From: Nocardioides litoris
Lineage (GTDB): Bacteria > Actinomycetota > Actinomycetes > Propionibacteriales > Nocardioidaceae
Reading direction: 5' to 3'
Length of the DNA: 64,000 nt
NCBI RefSeq assembly: GCF_006346315.1
Contig: NZ_VDMR01000002.1
Coordinates: 62,001-126,000, forward strand
The position numbers and the translations under genes were made by a program. Under the pieces are notes generated by a model that was given only the letters and a program-made list of their open reading frames with translations, was not told where the DNA came from and searched no databases. Shown here one piece after another: positions 38,238 to 46,191 of this stretch; the stretch's first letter is position 1, and each line of letters begins with the position of its first letter.

Positions 38238-38299
38238 GCCGTCCAGTGTCCCAGGCCGCCCCAGCCCCCCGGCAGCCCGGCTCGTCGACCGCGGTGGGT

Positions 38300-38338
38300 G
38301 GCCTCGAGACAGGCGCCAGGGCGCCTTCCTCGACCACC
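38300..38338 (-). repeat. Dispersed palindromic repeat copy R6
   Basis: This 39-bp unit runs GGCCTCGAGAC, inner hairpin AGGCGC-CAGG-GCGCCT, then TCCTCGACCACC. The inner stem equals that of R5, but the loop differs. It lies between two divergent genes. Confidence 0.8.
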
Positions 38339-38358
38339 GTGTGGTCCCGCCGCGGCGC

Positions 38359-38404
38359 GCTGAGGTGCGAGGAGCGCCCGCGCGCGCTCCGCTCGCGCCT
38401 CAGC
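38359..38404. repeat. Second-family palindrome (relative of 1736-1771)
   Basis: GCTGAGGTGCGA pairs with TCGCGCCTCAGC (11 of 12), and inside it GGAGCGC pairs with GCGCTCC around CCGCGC. The outer GCTGAGGTGCGA is shared with the hairpin near 1.76 kb. It lies about 50 bp before the binding-protein start at 38455, adjacent to R6. Confidence 0.7.
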
Positions 38405-38454
38405 CACCGCGGGGGGTGGTCCCGGAGCGGCGCGAGGGGTGGTTGCGTGCGCAG

Positions 38455-39792
38455 ATGGTCTCGGTGGGGCGGCGTGCGGTGGTGCGCGGTGGGCTGGCGG
38501 GTCTGGCGGCCGCGACCCTCGGTCCCGGGCTGGCCGGGTGCGCCGGCCTGACCGAGCGCGTCTCGAGCACCCGCCGGGGCGACCGCGACCGGCTGACCGT
38601 GCAGGTCTACGGCACCGACACCGAGACCGGCGTCTACGACCGGCTGGCCCGGCAGTTCGCGCAGGACCGCGGGGTCAGCGTCGACCTCACGGTGGTGCCG
38701 TTCTCCGACTTCGCGACCGGCATCGACGCGGGTCTGCTCTCCGGCACCGCGCCCGACGTGTTCCGGGTCGACTACCCGACGATGGGCCTGTACGCCAGCA
38801 CCGGCCAGCTGCTCGACGTCACCGACCCCCTGGCCGACCTGACCGCCGACCTGCGGCCGGCGTTCGTCGGCGCGGTCTCCTTCGAGGACCGCGTGTACGG
38901 CGTCCCGCAGCACGTCGACACGACCGCGCTCGTCTACCGGCCCGACGTCCTGCGCGACGCCGGGGTCACCGCGGTGCCCGACCGGCCCGAGGACGCGTGG
39001 ACCTGGGAGGAGTTCGGCGAGGTCGCCGACCGGCTCCGCGACGGCGCCCCCGACGGGTTCAGCCCGTTCGCGGTCAACTGGCAGTCGGCGGGAGCGTTCC
39101 GCTGGCTGACCTGGTTGTTCATGGCCGGGGGCCACCTGTACGACGAGGCGCGCACCTCCTGCGTCATCGAGGGCGAGGCCGGCACGCGGGCGCTGGACTT
39201 CACCCGGTCGTTCTTCGAGCGCGGGTGGGTGCCGGGCACGACGTCGACCAAGTCGGCCACGTTCCCCGACGCCCAGTTCACCGCCGGCCGCCTGGCCATG
39301 CTGTTCGCGGGCAACTTCCTGGTGCCGGCGTTCGCGGAGACCATCGGCGACCGGTTCGACTACGCCGTCACCTACCAGCCCCGCGACGAGCGCCGCGCCA
39401 CCGAGCTCGGCGGCAACGCGGTGGTGGCGACCAAGGACGCGGTCAACCCCGAGCTGGCGGCGGAGTTCCTGGCCTACCTCGGCTCCCCCGACGCGATGGC
39501 GGAGTTCTGCGCCGAGTCGGTGCTGCTGCCGACCCGCGAGTCGCTGGCCGACCGCCGTCTCGACTTCTCCGTCGGCGGCGACCTGATGCCGGTCTACGCC
39601 GACCAGATCACCACCATCGAGGACCGCGACGTGGCCGACGTGACCACCCCGACCTTCGCCGAGACCAACGTCGACCTGGCCAACGAGCTCGAGCAGACCT
39701 TCCTCGGGGGCCGCGCCACCGACGCCACCCTGCGCGCCCTGGCCGAGAAGGTCGACGCCGCGGCCGCCCTCAACGACGGGACCGGCGCGTGA
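38455..39792 (+). CDS. Sugar ABC transporter substrate-binding lipoprotein
   Basis: This 445-residue family 1 extracellular solute-binding protein has an N-terminus (GRRAVVRGGLAGLAAATLGP) that looks like a Tat/Sec lipoprotein signal ending in lipobox LAGC. The mature part has the LTVQVYGTDTETGVYDRLA and GTAPDVFRVDYPT segments typical of carbohydrate-binding proteins. The start ATG 38455 lies just after the repeat elements; no strong Shine-Dalgarno is seen. It overlaps the first permease (GTGA). The substrate is probably an oligosaccharide, by family; the sequence does not fix it. Confidence 0.9.
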   Translation: MVSVGRRAVVRGGLAGLAAATLGPGLAGCAGLTERVSSTRRGDRDRLTVQVYGTDTETGVYDRLARQFAQDRGVSVDLTVVPFSDFATGIDAGLLSGTAPDVFRVDYPTMGLYASTGQLLDVTDPLADLTADLRPAFVGAVSFEDRVYGVPQHVDTTALVYRPDVLRDAGVTAVPDRPEDAWTWEEFGEVADRLRDGAPDGFSPFAVNWQSAGAFRWLTWLFMAGGHLYDEARTSCVIEGEAGTRALDFTRSFFERGWVPGTTSTKSATFPDAQFTAGRLAMLFAGNFLVPAFAETIGDRFDYAVTYQPRDERRATELGGNAVVATKDAVNPELAAEFLAYLGSPDAMAEFCAESVLLPTRESLADRRLDFSVGGDLMPVYADQITTIEDRDVADVTTPTFAETNVDLANELEQTFLGGRATDATLRALAEKVDAAAALNDGTGA

Positions 39793-40730
39793 CCGCCGTC
39801 GACGAGCGCCCCGCCGCGCCACCGCCCGAGCCGCCCGAGCCCCGGCGTACGCCGCCCGCCCGGCGCGTGCGGGGCGACGGCCGCGCGGCGTGGGCCCTGC
39901 TCGCGCCCAACCTGCTGCTCATCGTGCTGTTCCTGCTCGGGCCGCTCGTCTGGGCCTTCCTCATGGCCTTCCAGGACAAGCGGTCCTTCGGGCCGGGCCG
40001 CTGGAGCGGGCTCGACAACCTGCAGCGGCTGCTCGGCGACGACGTCTTCTGGCGAGCCGTGCTCAACACCGCGATCTTCACCGTGGCCACGGTGCCGGTG
40101 GGCGTGCTGCTCGGGCTCGGGCTGGCGCTGCTGATGGACAAGGCGCTGCCCGGTCGCGGCCTGTTCCGGACGGTCGTCTACCTGCCGATCGTCGTCAGCA
40201 CGCTCGTGGTCTCGCTCATCGGGCTGCTGCTCTTCGACGAGTCGGTCGGCATCATCAACGGCCTCCTGCGCGACCTGGGCCTGGGCGAGGTGGCCTGGCA
40301 GTCCGACGGCGCGCTGGCCATGGCCTCGGTGGTCGTGATGACCCTGTGGTCGCGCACCGGCTTCTCGATGGTCGTCTACATCGCCGCCCTGCAGGACGTC
40401 GACCCGCAGACCGTCGAGGCCGCCCGCGTCGACGGCGCCGGCCGCTGGGCGGTGGTGCGCCACGTGGTGGTGCCGCAGCTGCGGCCGACGACGTTCTTCT
40501 TGGTCGTCATCAACCTGATCTGGTCCTTCCAGGTCTTCGACGTGGTCTACGTGATGACCAACGGCGGCCCGGGCTACTCCACGACGATGGTCGTCACCTA
40601 CGCCTACGACGAGGGCTTCGGCCCGGCCCGCAACTTCGGGTACGGCGCCACGGTCGGGATCGTCTTGTTCGTGCTCACCGCTGCGGTCACCCTGCTGCAG
40701 CTGCGCCGCAACGCGCGCCAGGAGGACTGA
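39789..40730 (+). CDS. Sugar ABC transporter permease (MalF-like)
   Basis: This 313-residue binding-protein-dependent transport membrane component has six TMs (first one AWALLAPNLLLIVLFLLGPL). The cytosolic EAA loop is VEAARVDGAGRWAVVRHVVVP, which docks the ATPase. The proline-rich N-terminal 35 residues are cytosolic. GTG 39789 overlaps the binding-protein stop. The second permease follows after 3 nt. Confidence 0.93.
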   Translation: MTAVDERPAAPPPEPPEPRRTPPARRVRGDGRAAWALLAPNLLLIVLFLLGPLVWAFLMAFQDKRSFGPGRWSGLDNLQRLLGDDVFWRAVLNTAIFTVATVPVGVLLGLGLALLMDKALPGRGLFRTVVYLPIVVSTLVVSLIGLLLFDESVGIINGLLRDLGLGEVAWQSDGALAMASVVVMTLWSRTGFSMVVYIAALQDVDPQTVEAARVDGAGRWAVVRHVVVPQLRPTTFFLVVINLIWSFQVFDVVYVMTNGGPGYSTTMVVTYAYDEGFGPARNFGYGATVGIVLFVLTAAVTLLQLRRNARQED

Positions 40731-40733
40731 CCC

Positions 40734-41540
40734 GTGAGCAAGCCCGTCCGCGTCGCCGTCTGCCTGCTGGTCACCGTGGTCTTCGCGCTGCCGCTCGTGG
40801 CGATGGTGGTCATCGCCTTCACCCCGCGCGAGGCGATCCTCGACGACGGCGCGAGCCTGTGGACCGACGACTGGACGCTGGAGAACTTCCGCGGGCTGTT
40901 CGACCAGTTCCCGGTGGCCCGGTGGTTCGGCAACGCCCTCGTCGTGGCCTCCCTGACCACCCTGCTCTCGGTCGTGGTCAACCTGCTCGCGGGCTACGCC
41001 CTGGCCACGCTGCGCTTCCGCGGCCGCGGGCTGGTGCTGGGCCTGGTGCTGGCCACGCTGCTGGTGCCGACCCAGGTGATCATGATCCCGCAGTTCGAGC
41101 TCGTCGCGCGGCTCGGGCTGGTCGGCTTCTTCTGGGCCGTCGTCCTGCCCTCGGCGGCGACCGCGCTGGGCGTCTTCCTGGCCCGCCAGTTCTTCGTCGG
41201 GTTCCCGACCGAGCTGCTCGACGCCGCCCGCGTCGACGGCTGCTCGACGCTGACGACGTTCGTGCGGGTCGTGCTGCCCAACGCCCGGCCGCTGGTCGCG
41301 GTGATGACGCTGCTGGCGTTCATGACGCAGTGGAACGACTTCCTCTGGCCGCTCATCACGCTCCGCGACCCCGACCTGTACACCCTGCCCGTGGCGATGC
41401 GGCTGCTGCAGAACGCCTACGACAACGACTACGGCGGCATCATGGCCATGGCGCTGCTCTCCAGCCTGCCCCTGCTGGTCATGTTCGTGGTCCTGCAGCG
41501 GTGGTTCGTCGCCGGCATCACCCGCTCCGGCATCAAGTGA
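40734..41540 (+). CDS. Sugar ABC transporter permease (MalG-like)
   Basis: This 268-residue permease has six TMs, the first VAVCLLVTVVFALPLVAMVV. The EAA loop is LLDAARVDGCSTLTTFVRVVLP, and the C-terminal region TQWNDFLWPLITLRDPD is typical of MalG/CUT1 permeases. It starts with GTG 40734. No ATP-binding subunit follows; in actinobacteria such CUT1 systems commonly share a multi-use MsiK/UgpC-type ATPase encoded elsewhere. Confidence 0.93.
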   Translation: MSKPVRVAVCLLVTVVFALPLVAMVVIAFTPREAILDDGASLWTDDWTLENFRGLFDQFPVARWFGNALVVASLTTLLSVVVNLLAGYALATLRFRGRGLVLGLVLATLLVPTQVIMIPQFELVARLGLVGFFWAVVLPSAATALGVFLARQFFVGFPTELLDAARVDGCSTLTTFVRVVLPNARPLVAVMTLLAFMTQWNDFLWPLITLRDPDLYTLPVAMRLLQNAYDNDYGGIMAMALLSSLPLLVMFVVLQRWFVAGITRSGIK

Positions 41541-41602
41541 GCAGCTGACCAGCAGCCCCGAGGGGTGAGTCCAGGGCCGGAGGGCGGTCCTACCGTCGGC
41601 CG

Positions 41603-43123
41603 GTGAGCTTGTTCCACGCGCTGGTGCGCACCAAGGACGTCGACACCGTCATCCACCAGAACGACGAGGCCCCGGACGGCCACGGTGACGGCGAGGACGG
41701 TGGCTCGGGCGGGCTCCGCAAGAACCTCTCGGCGCGCGACCTGATGGGCTTCGGCGTCGGCATCGTGATCGGCACCGGCATCTTCACCCTCACCGGCGTC
41801 GAGGCCAAGAACCACGCCGGACCGGCCATCGTGGTCTCGTTCCTCATCGCCGGCGTCGTGAGCATGCTCGCCGCCCTCTGCTACGCCGAGCTGGCCGCCG
41901 CGGTGCCGACCGCCGGGTCCTCCTACACCTACGCCTACACGACGATCGGCGAGATCTTCGCCTGGATCATCGCCTGGGACCTCGTGCTCGAGTTCGCCCT
42001 CGGCGCCGCCGTCGTCGCCCGCGGCTGGTCGGGCTACCTCGGCAGCGCCCTCGACCTGCCGACCGCGTTCTTCGGCGAGGACTCCACGGTCAACCTGGGC
42101 GCGGTGTTCATCGTGCTGGTGCTCGGGACCGTCGCCGCCGTGGGCATCCGCGAGTCCAAGCTGGTCACCAACGGCCTGGTCGTCGTCAAGGTCAGCATCT
42201 GCATCTTCGTCATCGTGGCCGGCGCGTTCTTCGTCAAGGCCAGCAACCTCACGCCGTGGTTCCCGCCGTCCGAGCCGGTCTCCGGCGACGCGACCACCTC
42301 CGGCCTCGCCCAGCCGCTGTGGCAGTGGGTCTCGGGCGTCACCCCGTCGGCGTACGGCGTCGCGGGGGTCTTCGTGGCCGCGGCGGTCGTGTTCTTCGCC
42401 TACTCGGGGTTCGAGGCGGTCGCCAACCTCGGCGAGGAGACCGAGGACCCGGGCCGCGACATGCCCCGCGGCCTGATCGGCACCCTGGTCATCTGCACGC
42501 TGCTCTACCTCGCGGTCTGCTTCGTGCTCACGGGCATGGTCAACTTCAAGGACCTCGACGAGGGCGCCCCGATCTCCGAGGCGTTCAACAGCGTCGGGCT
42601 GGAGTGGGCGGGCGTGCTCATCGGCATCGCCGCCGTGGCCGGGCTGAGCTCGGTGATCCTCGTCGACATCGTCGCGATGGGCCGGATCGCCTTCGCGCTG
42701 TGCCGCGACGGCCTGCTGCCGAAGTCGGTCGGCGCCATCCACCCGCGCTTCCAGACGCCGTTCCGGGTCACCGTCGGCACCACCCTGGTCGTGGCCGTGA
42801 TCGCGGCGTTCGTCCCGCTGGCCACCCTGGCCGAGATGGTCTCGATCGGCACGCTGTTCGCGTTCGTCGTCGTGGCCATCGCCGTGGCCGTGCTGCGCCG
42901 CACCAAGCCGCGGATGGAGCGGCCGTTCCGCACCCCGCAGGTGCCGCTGCTGCCGATCGTCTCCGCGGTGTGCTGCGTCGGCCTGATGTCGAGCCTGGCC
43001 GTGGAGACCTGGCTCCGGTTCCTGGTGTGGCTGGTCATCGGCCTCGCCGTGTACGCCGGCTACGGCTACCGCCACTCCCGCCTCGGCCGGGGCGCCACCG
43101 GCAAGACCGGCACCCCGGCCTGA
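41603..43123 (+). CDS. APC-superfamily amino acid permease (cationic amino acid transporter type)
   Basis: This 506-residue transporter has 12 or more TMs. TM1 has the unwound GFGVGIVIGTGIFTLTGV substrate-binding motif, and TM6 is FFAYSGFEAVANLGEE, both hallmarks of the APC/CAT family. About 45 hydrophilic residues precede TM1. It most probably imports amino acids by proton symport; specificity is not shown. GTG 41603 lies 62 bp after the permease gene, so co-transcription is uncertain. It is convergent with rpsN, 7 bp away. Confidence 0.93.
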   Translation: MSLFHALVRTKDVDTVIHQNDEAPDGHGDGEDGGSGGLRKNLSARDLMGFGVGIVIGTGIFTLTGVEAKNHAGPAIVVSFLIAGVVSMLAALCYAELAAAVPTAGSSYTYAYTTIGEIFAWIIAWDLVLEFALGAAVVARGWSGYLGSALDLPTAFFGEDSTVNLGAVFIVLVLGTVAAVGIRESKLVTNGLVVVKVSICIFVIVAGAFFVKASNLTPWFPPSEPVSGDATTSGLAQPLWQWVSGVTPSAYGVAGVFVAAAVVFFAYSGFEAVANLGEETEDPGRDMPRGLIGTLVICTLLYLAVCFVLTGMVNFKDLDEGAPISEAFNSVGLEWAGVLIGIAAVAGLSSVILVDIVAMGRIAFALCRDGLLPKSVGAIHPRFQTPFRVTVGTTLVVAVIAAFVPLATLAEMVSIGTLFAFVVVAIAVAVLRRTKPRMERPFRTPQVPLLPIVSAVCCVGLMSSLAVETWLRFLVWLVIGLAVYAGYGYRHSRLGRGATGKTGTPA

Positions 43124-43130
43124 CGCAGCC

Positions 43131-43433
43131 TCACCAGGAGGACTTCTGGATCCCTGGCAGCTCGCCGCGGTGGGCGAGGGTGCGCAGGTTGATGCGCGAG
43201 AGGCCGACCTTGCCGACGTAGCCGCGGGGGCGGCCGTCGACCTGGTCGCGGTTGCGCACCCGCACCGGGCTGGCGTCGCGCGGGAGCCGCGACAGCGCAC
43301 GCACTGCTGCCTCGCGCTCCTCGACCGACCCCGCGGTGCGGACGGCCTCCTTCAGGGCGGCCCGTCGCTCGGCGTACCGCGCGACGACGGCCTTGCGGCG
43401 CTCGTTGGCCACCACCTTGGACTTCTTGGCCAT
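43131..43433 (-). CDS. rpsN: Ribosomal protein S14, zinc-free paralogue
   Basis: This 100-residue S14 ([20 protein letters not shown] ... [20 protein letters not shown]) has no cysteines. It is the long, zinc-independent form that replaces the CxxC-type S14 in the small subunit during zinc starvation. It is the last gene of the zinc-free ribosomal operon, 2 bp after rpmG. Confidence 0.97.
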   Translation of the reverse strand: MAKKSKVVANERRKAVVARYAERRAALKEAVRTAGSVEEREAAVRALSRLPRDASPVRVRNRDQVDGRPRGYVGKVGLSRINLRTLAHRGELPGIQKSSW

Positions 43434-43435
43434 GC

Positions 43436-43603
43436 CTAGCGCTCCTCGCGGAATTCGACGTGCCGGCGCACGCGGGGGTCGTACTTGCGCAGCACGACCC
43501 GGTCGGGCGTCGTGCGCCGGTTCTTGGTGCTGACGTAGGTGTAGCCGGTGCCCGCGGTGGAGCGGAGCTTGATCTTGGGTCGGACGTCACTGCTGCGGCT
43601 CAC
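43436..43603 (-). CDS. rpmG: Ribosomal protein L33, zinc-free paralogue
   Basis: This 55-residue L33 ([20 protein letters not shown] ... [16 protein letters not shown]) lacks both CxxC pairs present in zinc-binding L33. The GTG start at 43603 overlaps the rpmB stop (GTGA), so the two are translated in series. Confidence 0.96.
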   Translation of the reverse strand: MSRSSDVRPKIKLRSTAGTGYTYVSTKNRRTTPDRVVLRKYDPRVRRHVEFREER

Positions 43604-43836
43604 CGGAGCTCGCCCCGGGCGCGCAGGTCGGCCACGACGGCCTCGATGCCGCGCTGGTCGACGGTCTTGATGCCGCGGGCGCTGAGCCGCAGCGTGACGT
43701 GCCGGCCGAGGCTGGGCACCCAGTAGCGCTTGGACTGCACGTTGACGTCGAACCGCCGGCGGGTGCGCCGGTGGCTGTGCGAGACGTTGTTGCCGAACAT
43801 CGGCTGCTTGCCGGTCACCTGGCAGGTGCGGGCCAC
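43600..43836 (-). CDS. rpmB: Ribosomal protein L28, zinc-free paralogue
   Basis: This 78-residue L28 begins [20 protein letters not shown]. It keeps a single Cys and has CQVTG where zinc-binding L28 forms have a C-x-x-C pair, so a four-Cys zinc site cannot form. The rest ([20 protein letters not shown]) is typical L28. GTG 43836 is the start; L36 ends 27 bp upstream. Confidence 0.95.
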   Translation of the reverse strand: MARTCQVTGKQPMFGNNVSHSHRRTRRRFDVNVQSKRYWVPSLGRHVTLRLSARGIKTVDQRGIEAVVADLRARGELR

Positions 43837-43863
43837 GGGCCCTCCTCTCCTCGTCCCGGCGCC

Positions 43864-43986
43864 TCAGCCCTGGCGGGCCTTGAGGCGCGGGTTCTGCTTG
43901 TTGATGACATAGGTGCGGCCGCGACGGCGCACCACCTGCGAGCCCGGCTGCTTCTTGAGCGAGCGGAGCGAGTTGCGGACCTTCAC
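43864..43986 (-). CDS. rpmJ: Ribosomal protein L36, zinc-free paralogue
   Basis: This 40-residue L36 ([20 protein letters not shown], then [19 protein letters not shown]) contains no Cys; the zinc ligands of the standard 37-residue L36 are all missing. This matches the alternative L36 of zinc-starved actinobacteria. GTG 43986 overlaps the rpsR stop (GTGA). Confidence 0.96.
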   Translation of the reverse strand: MKVRNSLRSLKKQPGSQVVRRRGRTYVINKQNPRLKARQG

Positions 43987-44213
43987 CGGCTGCTCCCGTA
44001 GGGCAGGAGGGCCATCTCGCGGGCGTTCTTGACCGCGCGCGTCACCAGCCGCTGCTGCTGCGGGGTGATGCCGGTGATCCGGCGGGAGCGGATCTTGCCG
44101 CGGTCGGAGACGAACGTGCGGAGCAGGTCGACGTCCTTGTAGTCGACCGACCGCACGGTCGGTCCGAGCAGCGGCTTCCGGGTACGACGCCCGGTCGGCG
44201 CCCGGCCCTTCAC
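43983..44213 (-). CDS. rpsR: Ribosomal protein S18, zinc-free paralogue
   Basis: This 76-residue S18 begins [20 protein letters not shown] and contains [19 protein letters not shown] and [20 protein letters not shown]. It has no cysteines, unlike the primary actinobacterial S18 with a CxxC. GTG 44213 overlaps the rpmF stop. Confidence 0.96.
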   Translation of the reverse strand: MKGRAPTGRRTRKPLLGPTVRSVDYKDVDLLRTFVSDRGKIRSRRITGITPQQQRLVTRAVKNAREMALLPYGSSR

Positions 44214-44392
44214 CGACGGGCCCCGGTCGCGGGGTCGACGTACCCCCGCTGGACGGCGCGCACCAGGGCGCGCGGGACGTGGTGGGTCTCGCCGGCGACG
44301 ACGACGGGCACGAGGTCGGCGGGGGTCGCCTTCCACTGCGCGCGGCGGTGGCGGGTGTTGCTGCGGGAGGTCCGGCGCTTGGGCACGGCCAT
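44210..44392 (-). CDS. rpmF: Ribosomal protein L32, zinc-free paralogue
   Basis: This 60-residue L32 ([20 protein letters not shown]) ends [11 protein letters not shown], with no cysteine pairs where zinc-binding L32 has CxxC...CxxC. It starts with ATG 44392, 45 bp after the Mrf-like gene. Confidence 0.95.
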   Translation of the reverse strand: MAVPKRRTSRSNTRHRRAQWKATPADLVPVVVAGETHHVPRALVRAVQRGYVDPATGARR

Positions 44393-44437
44393 GGGTGGGT
44401 CCTCTCTCGGGACGGTGGGACGGGGGTGTGCGGGAGG

Positions 44438-45511
44438 TCAGGCGGCGCCGCAGATGTCGCCGAGCCACGGCTCGAGGCCGTCCTCGAGCACGCGCCAGGC
44501 GGCGCGGCCGCGTGCGGCCTCGACGGGGGTGAGCAGGAGGTCCTCGAAGCCCGGGGCGAGCTCAGGCGGCACCGGCCCGAGGCCGGTGACGACGAGGCGG
44601 GTCGACGGCCGCTGGCGGCCCCAGTCACGGTGGCTGCCGATGCTCAGGTGGCCGCCGGCGCCGCTCCACTCCTGCAGGACGCCGGAGCGGGTCGGCACCC
44701 AGAAGCAGCCACGGGAACGGTGGAGCCCGCCCCCGAGGACCTCGATGCCGTCCATCAGCCGATCGGGGTGGAAGGCGCGCTCGGAGGTGAGCACGACCCG
44801 CCAGGCGGGGCCGGCCAGCGGCTCGACGGGCGTCTCGGCGGTGGGCAGGCGCCACTCGCCGGCCCGGCGGTGCTCGTGCCGCCCGGCGGCGACCTCGACG
44901 GCGTCGAGGCGGTGGACGCCGTGGACGACCCGGGCGTCGGGGCGGGCCAGGGCGCGCACGAGCGCGGTGGCGTCGGCCTCGGGCTCGCCGTCGACGAGCA
45001 CCCAGTCGGCGGCCTCGACCTGGGCGCAGGCCGCCTCGCCGACCCCGCGCTCATCGTCGTCGCTGGTGTGCCGGCCGCGGTCGGCGAGCCGGTCGTCGCC
45101 GAGGAGGTCGTCGACGGTGCGCTCGCCCGAGACCACGGCGACGACCGCGCTGAGCCGGAGCCGGCGGGCCAGGCGCGGGTCACGGCTGAGGACGTGACGC
45201 AGCTGGTCGGCCTCGGCGGCGACGGGCAGGCAGAGCACGATGGCGCGCCACCGGTCGTCGGCAGCCAGCTGCTCCAACACGGGCAGCACGTCCTCGCGGA
45301 GCGCGCAGCCGACGCAAGCGTGGGCCAGGTCGGTCTCGACCCGCGCGACCAGGCCGGTCGCGTCGCTGACGACCCGGGTGAGCACCTGGGTCACCGGGTC
45401 GATGTGGTGGCGCACCGCGACCGCGCCGGGCAGGTCCAGCGTCAGGCCGAGCATGGCGACGTCCAGGGCCTCGGGGTCGACGCCGGTGAGCACGACGACG
45501 GGCTTCCTCAT
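44438..45511 (-). CDS. Mrf-like CobW-family protein with degenerate P-loop
   Basis: This 357-residue relative of the CobW/COG0523 zinc-chaperone GTPases has lost the nucleotide-binding P-loop: the first strand reads [13 protein letters not shown] instead of G-x-x-G-x-G-K-T. The CobW metal motif CxCC is altered to CVGC (Cys66, Cys69) in [18 protein letters not shown]. The CobW C-terminal domain is present ([20 protein letters not shown] and [20 protein letters not shown]). Domain layout and lost P-loop match M. tuberculosis Rv0106 and the mycobacterial Mrf factor, which recruits the hibernation protein Mpy to zinc-free ribosomes. Its place inside the zinc-free ribosomal operon, with ATG overlapping the rpmE2 stop, fits that role. 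Confidence 0.8.
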   Translation of the reverse strand: MRKPVVVLTGVDPEALDVAMLGLTLDLPGAVAVRHHIDPVTQVLTRVVSDATGLVARVETDLAHACVGCALREDVLPVLEQLAADDRWRAIVLCLPVAAEADQLRHVLSRDPRLARRLRLSAVVAVVSGERTVDDLLGDDRLADRGRHTSDDDERGVGEAACAQVEAADWVLVDGEPEADATALVRALARPDARVVHGVHRLDAVEVAAGRHEHRRAGEWRLPTAETPVEPLAGPAWRVVLTSERAFHPDRLMDGIEVLGGGLHRSRGCFWVPTRSGVLQEWSGAGGHLSIGSHRDWGRQRPSTRLVVTGLGPVPPELAPGFEDLLLTPVEAARGRAAWRVLEDGLEPWLGDICGAA

Positions 45512-45762
45512 CGTCCGTACCTCCGCCGGAACGCCTCCACGCGCCCCTCGGTGTCGAGCTCGCGCGCGGTGCCGGTCCAGAACGGGTGGCTGGCGCTGCT
45601 CACGTCGACGTCGACGAGCGGGTACGTCGTCCCGTCGACCTCGATCGTCGGCCCCTGGTCGCGGGACCGGCCGGCGAGGGTCGAGCCGACGACGACCACC
45701 GTCCCGGTCCCACGGTCGCGGAACGCCACCGGCCCGTACTCCGGGTGGATGCCTGCCTGCAC
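45508..45762 (-). CDS. rpmE2: Ribosomal protein L31 type B (zinc-free)
   Basis: This 84-residue L31 type B begins VQAGIHPEYGPVAFRDRGTG and contains YPLVDVDVSSASHPFWTGTA and DTEGRVEAFRRRYG. No Cys is present, unlike type A L31. GTG 45762 follows a strong GGAGG site. It is the first gene of the operon and lies directly behind the Zur box (45789-45803). Confidence 0.97.
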   Translation of the reverse strand: MQAGIHPEYGPVAFRDRGTGTVVVVGSTLAGRSRDQGPTIEVDGTTYPLVDVDVSSASHPFWTGTARELDTEGRVEAFRRRYGR

Positions 45763-45788
45763 TGCGCCTCCCTGTCCTCGGTTCTTGT

Positions 45789-45803
45789 CGAGAATGATTC
45801 TCA
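45789..45803 (-). promoter_or_regulatory. Zur box at the rpmE2 promoter
   Basis: On the minus strand TGAGAATCATTCTCG, with the 13-bp core GAGAATGATTCTC (45790-45802) a perfect palindrome, matches the actinobacterial Zur consensus (TGAAAATCATTTTCA type). It lies 27 bp before the rpmE2 start, downstream of an extended -10-like TGCTACCTT (-10 TACCTT at 45812-45817), so bound Zur would cover the transcription start. This predicts repression of the whole operon when zinc is sufficient. Confidence 0.85.
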
Positions 45804-45846
45804 GTGCGAGGAAGGTAGCAGGCAGACCGGGACCGGAAAAGCGGAC

Positions 45847-45872
45847 GGGCCCCACGCCGAGGCGTGGGGCCC
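45847..45872. terminator. Terminator hairpin 3' of the His/Cys-rich gene
   Basis: GGGCCCCACGCC pairs perfectly with GGCGTGGGGCCC around GA (an effective loop of six). It separates the SmtB/His-Cys transcription unit (which runs toward it on the minus strand) from the rpmE2 promoter. Confidence 0.65.
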
Positions 45873-45880
45873 ATCAGTCA

Positions 45881-46191
45881 GGCCGCGCGGAGCGCGGCAC
45901 GTCGGCCGGCGGCCGGTACGGCTCGTGGCCGACGGCGAAGCCCGGGCTGGCGGAGCCGCACCCACGCCGCCGGCGACGGCCGGGATCCGACCGTCCGGCC
46001 GACAATCCAGGCAAGCCGGGATCCGACCGTCCGGCCAACGGTTCAGGCCGACAACCAGGGCCGCGCGGAGCGCGGCACGTCGGCCGGCGGTCGGTATGGC
46101 TCCTGGCCGGCGTCGAAGCCCGAGCCGGCGGAGCCAGACCGAGTCCGCCGACGCCGGCCGGGATCCGACCGTCCGGCCGACAATTCAGGCA
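45881..46191. repeat. Tandem 133-bp direct repeat, 178-bp period
   Basis: Copy 1 is 45881-46013 and copy 2 is 46059-46191, aligned without gaps at roughly 80% identity or better. Between them is a partial third copy of a 25-bp sub-element (core GCCGGGATCCGACCGTCCGG at about 46016-46035; also in both full copies). Each full copy starts with a hairpin (CCGCGC-GGA-GCGCGG). Copy 2 includes the stop codon of the His/Cys-rich gene. Confidence 0.75.

Larger units (their letters stand above)
45763..46184. other. 422-bp non-coding interval in the zinc island
   Basis: From left to right it holds the rpmE2 leader and Zur box, a long GC hairpin (45847-45872) and a tandem 133-bp repeat with 178-bp period (45881-46191). 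Open frames on both strands across the repeat have no protein character. Confidence 0.7.
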
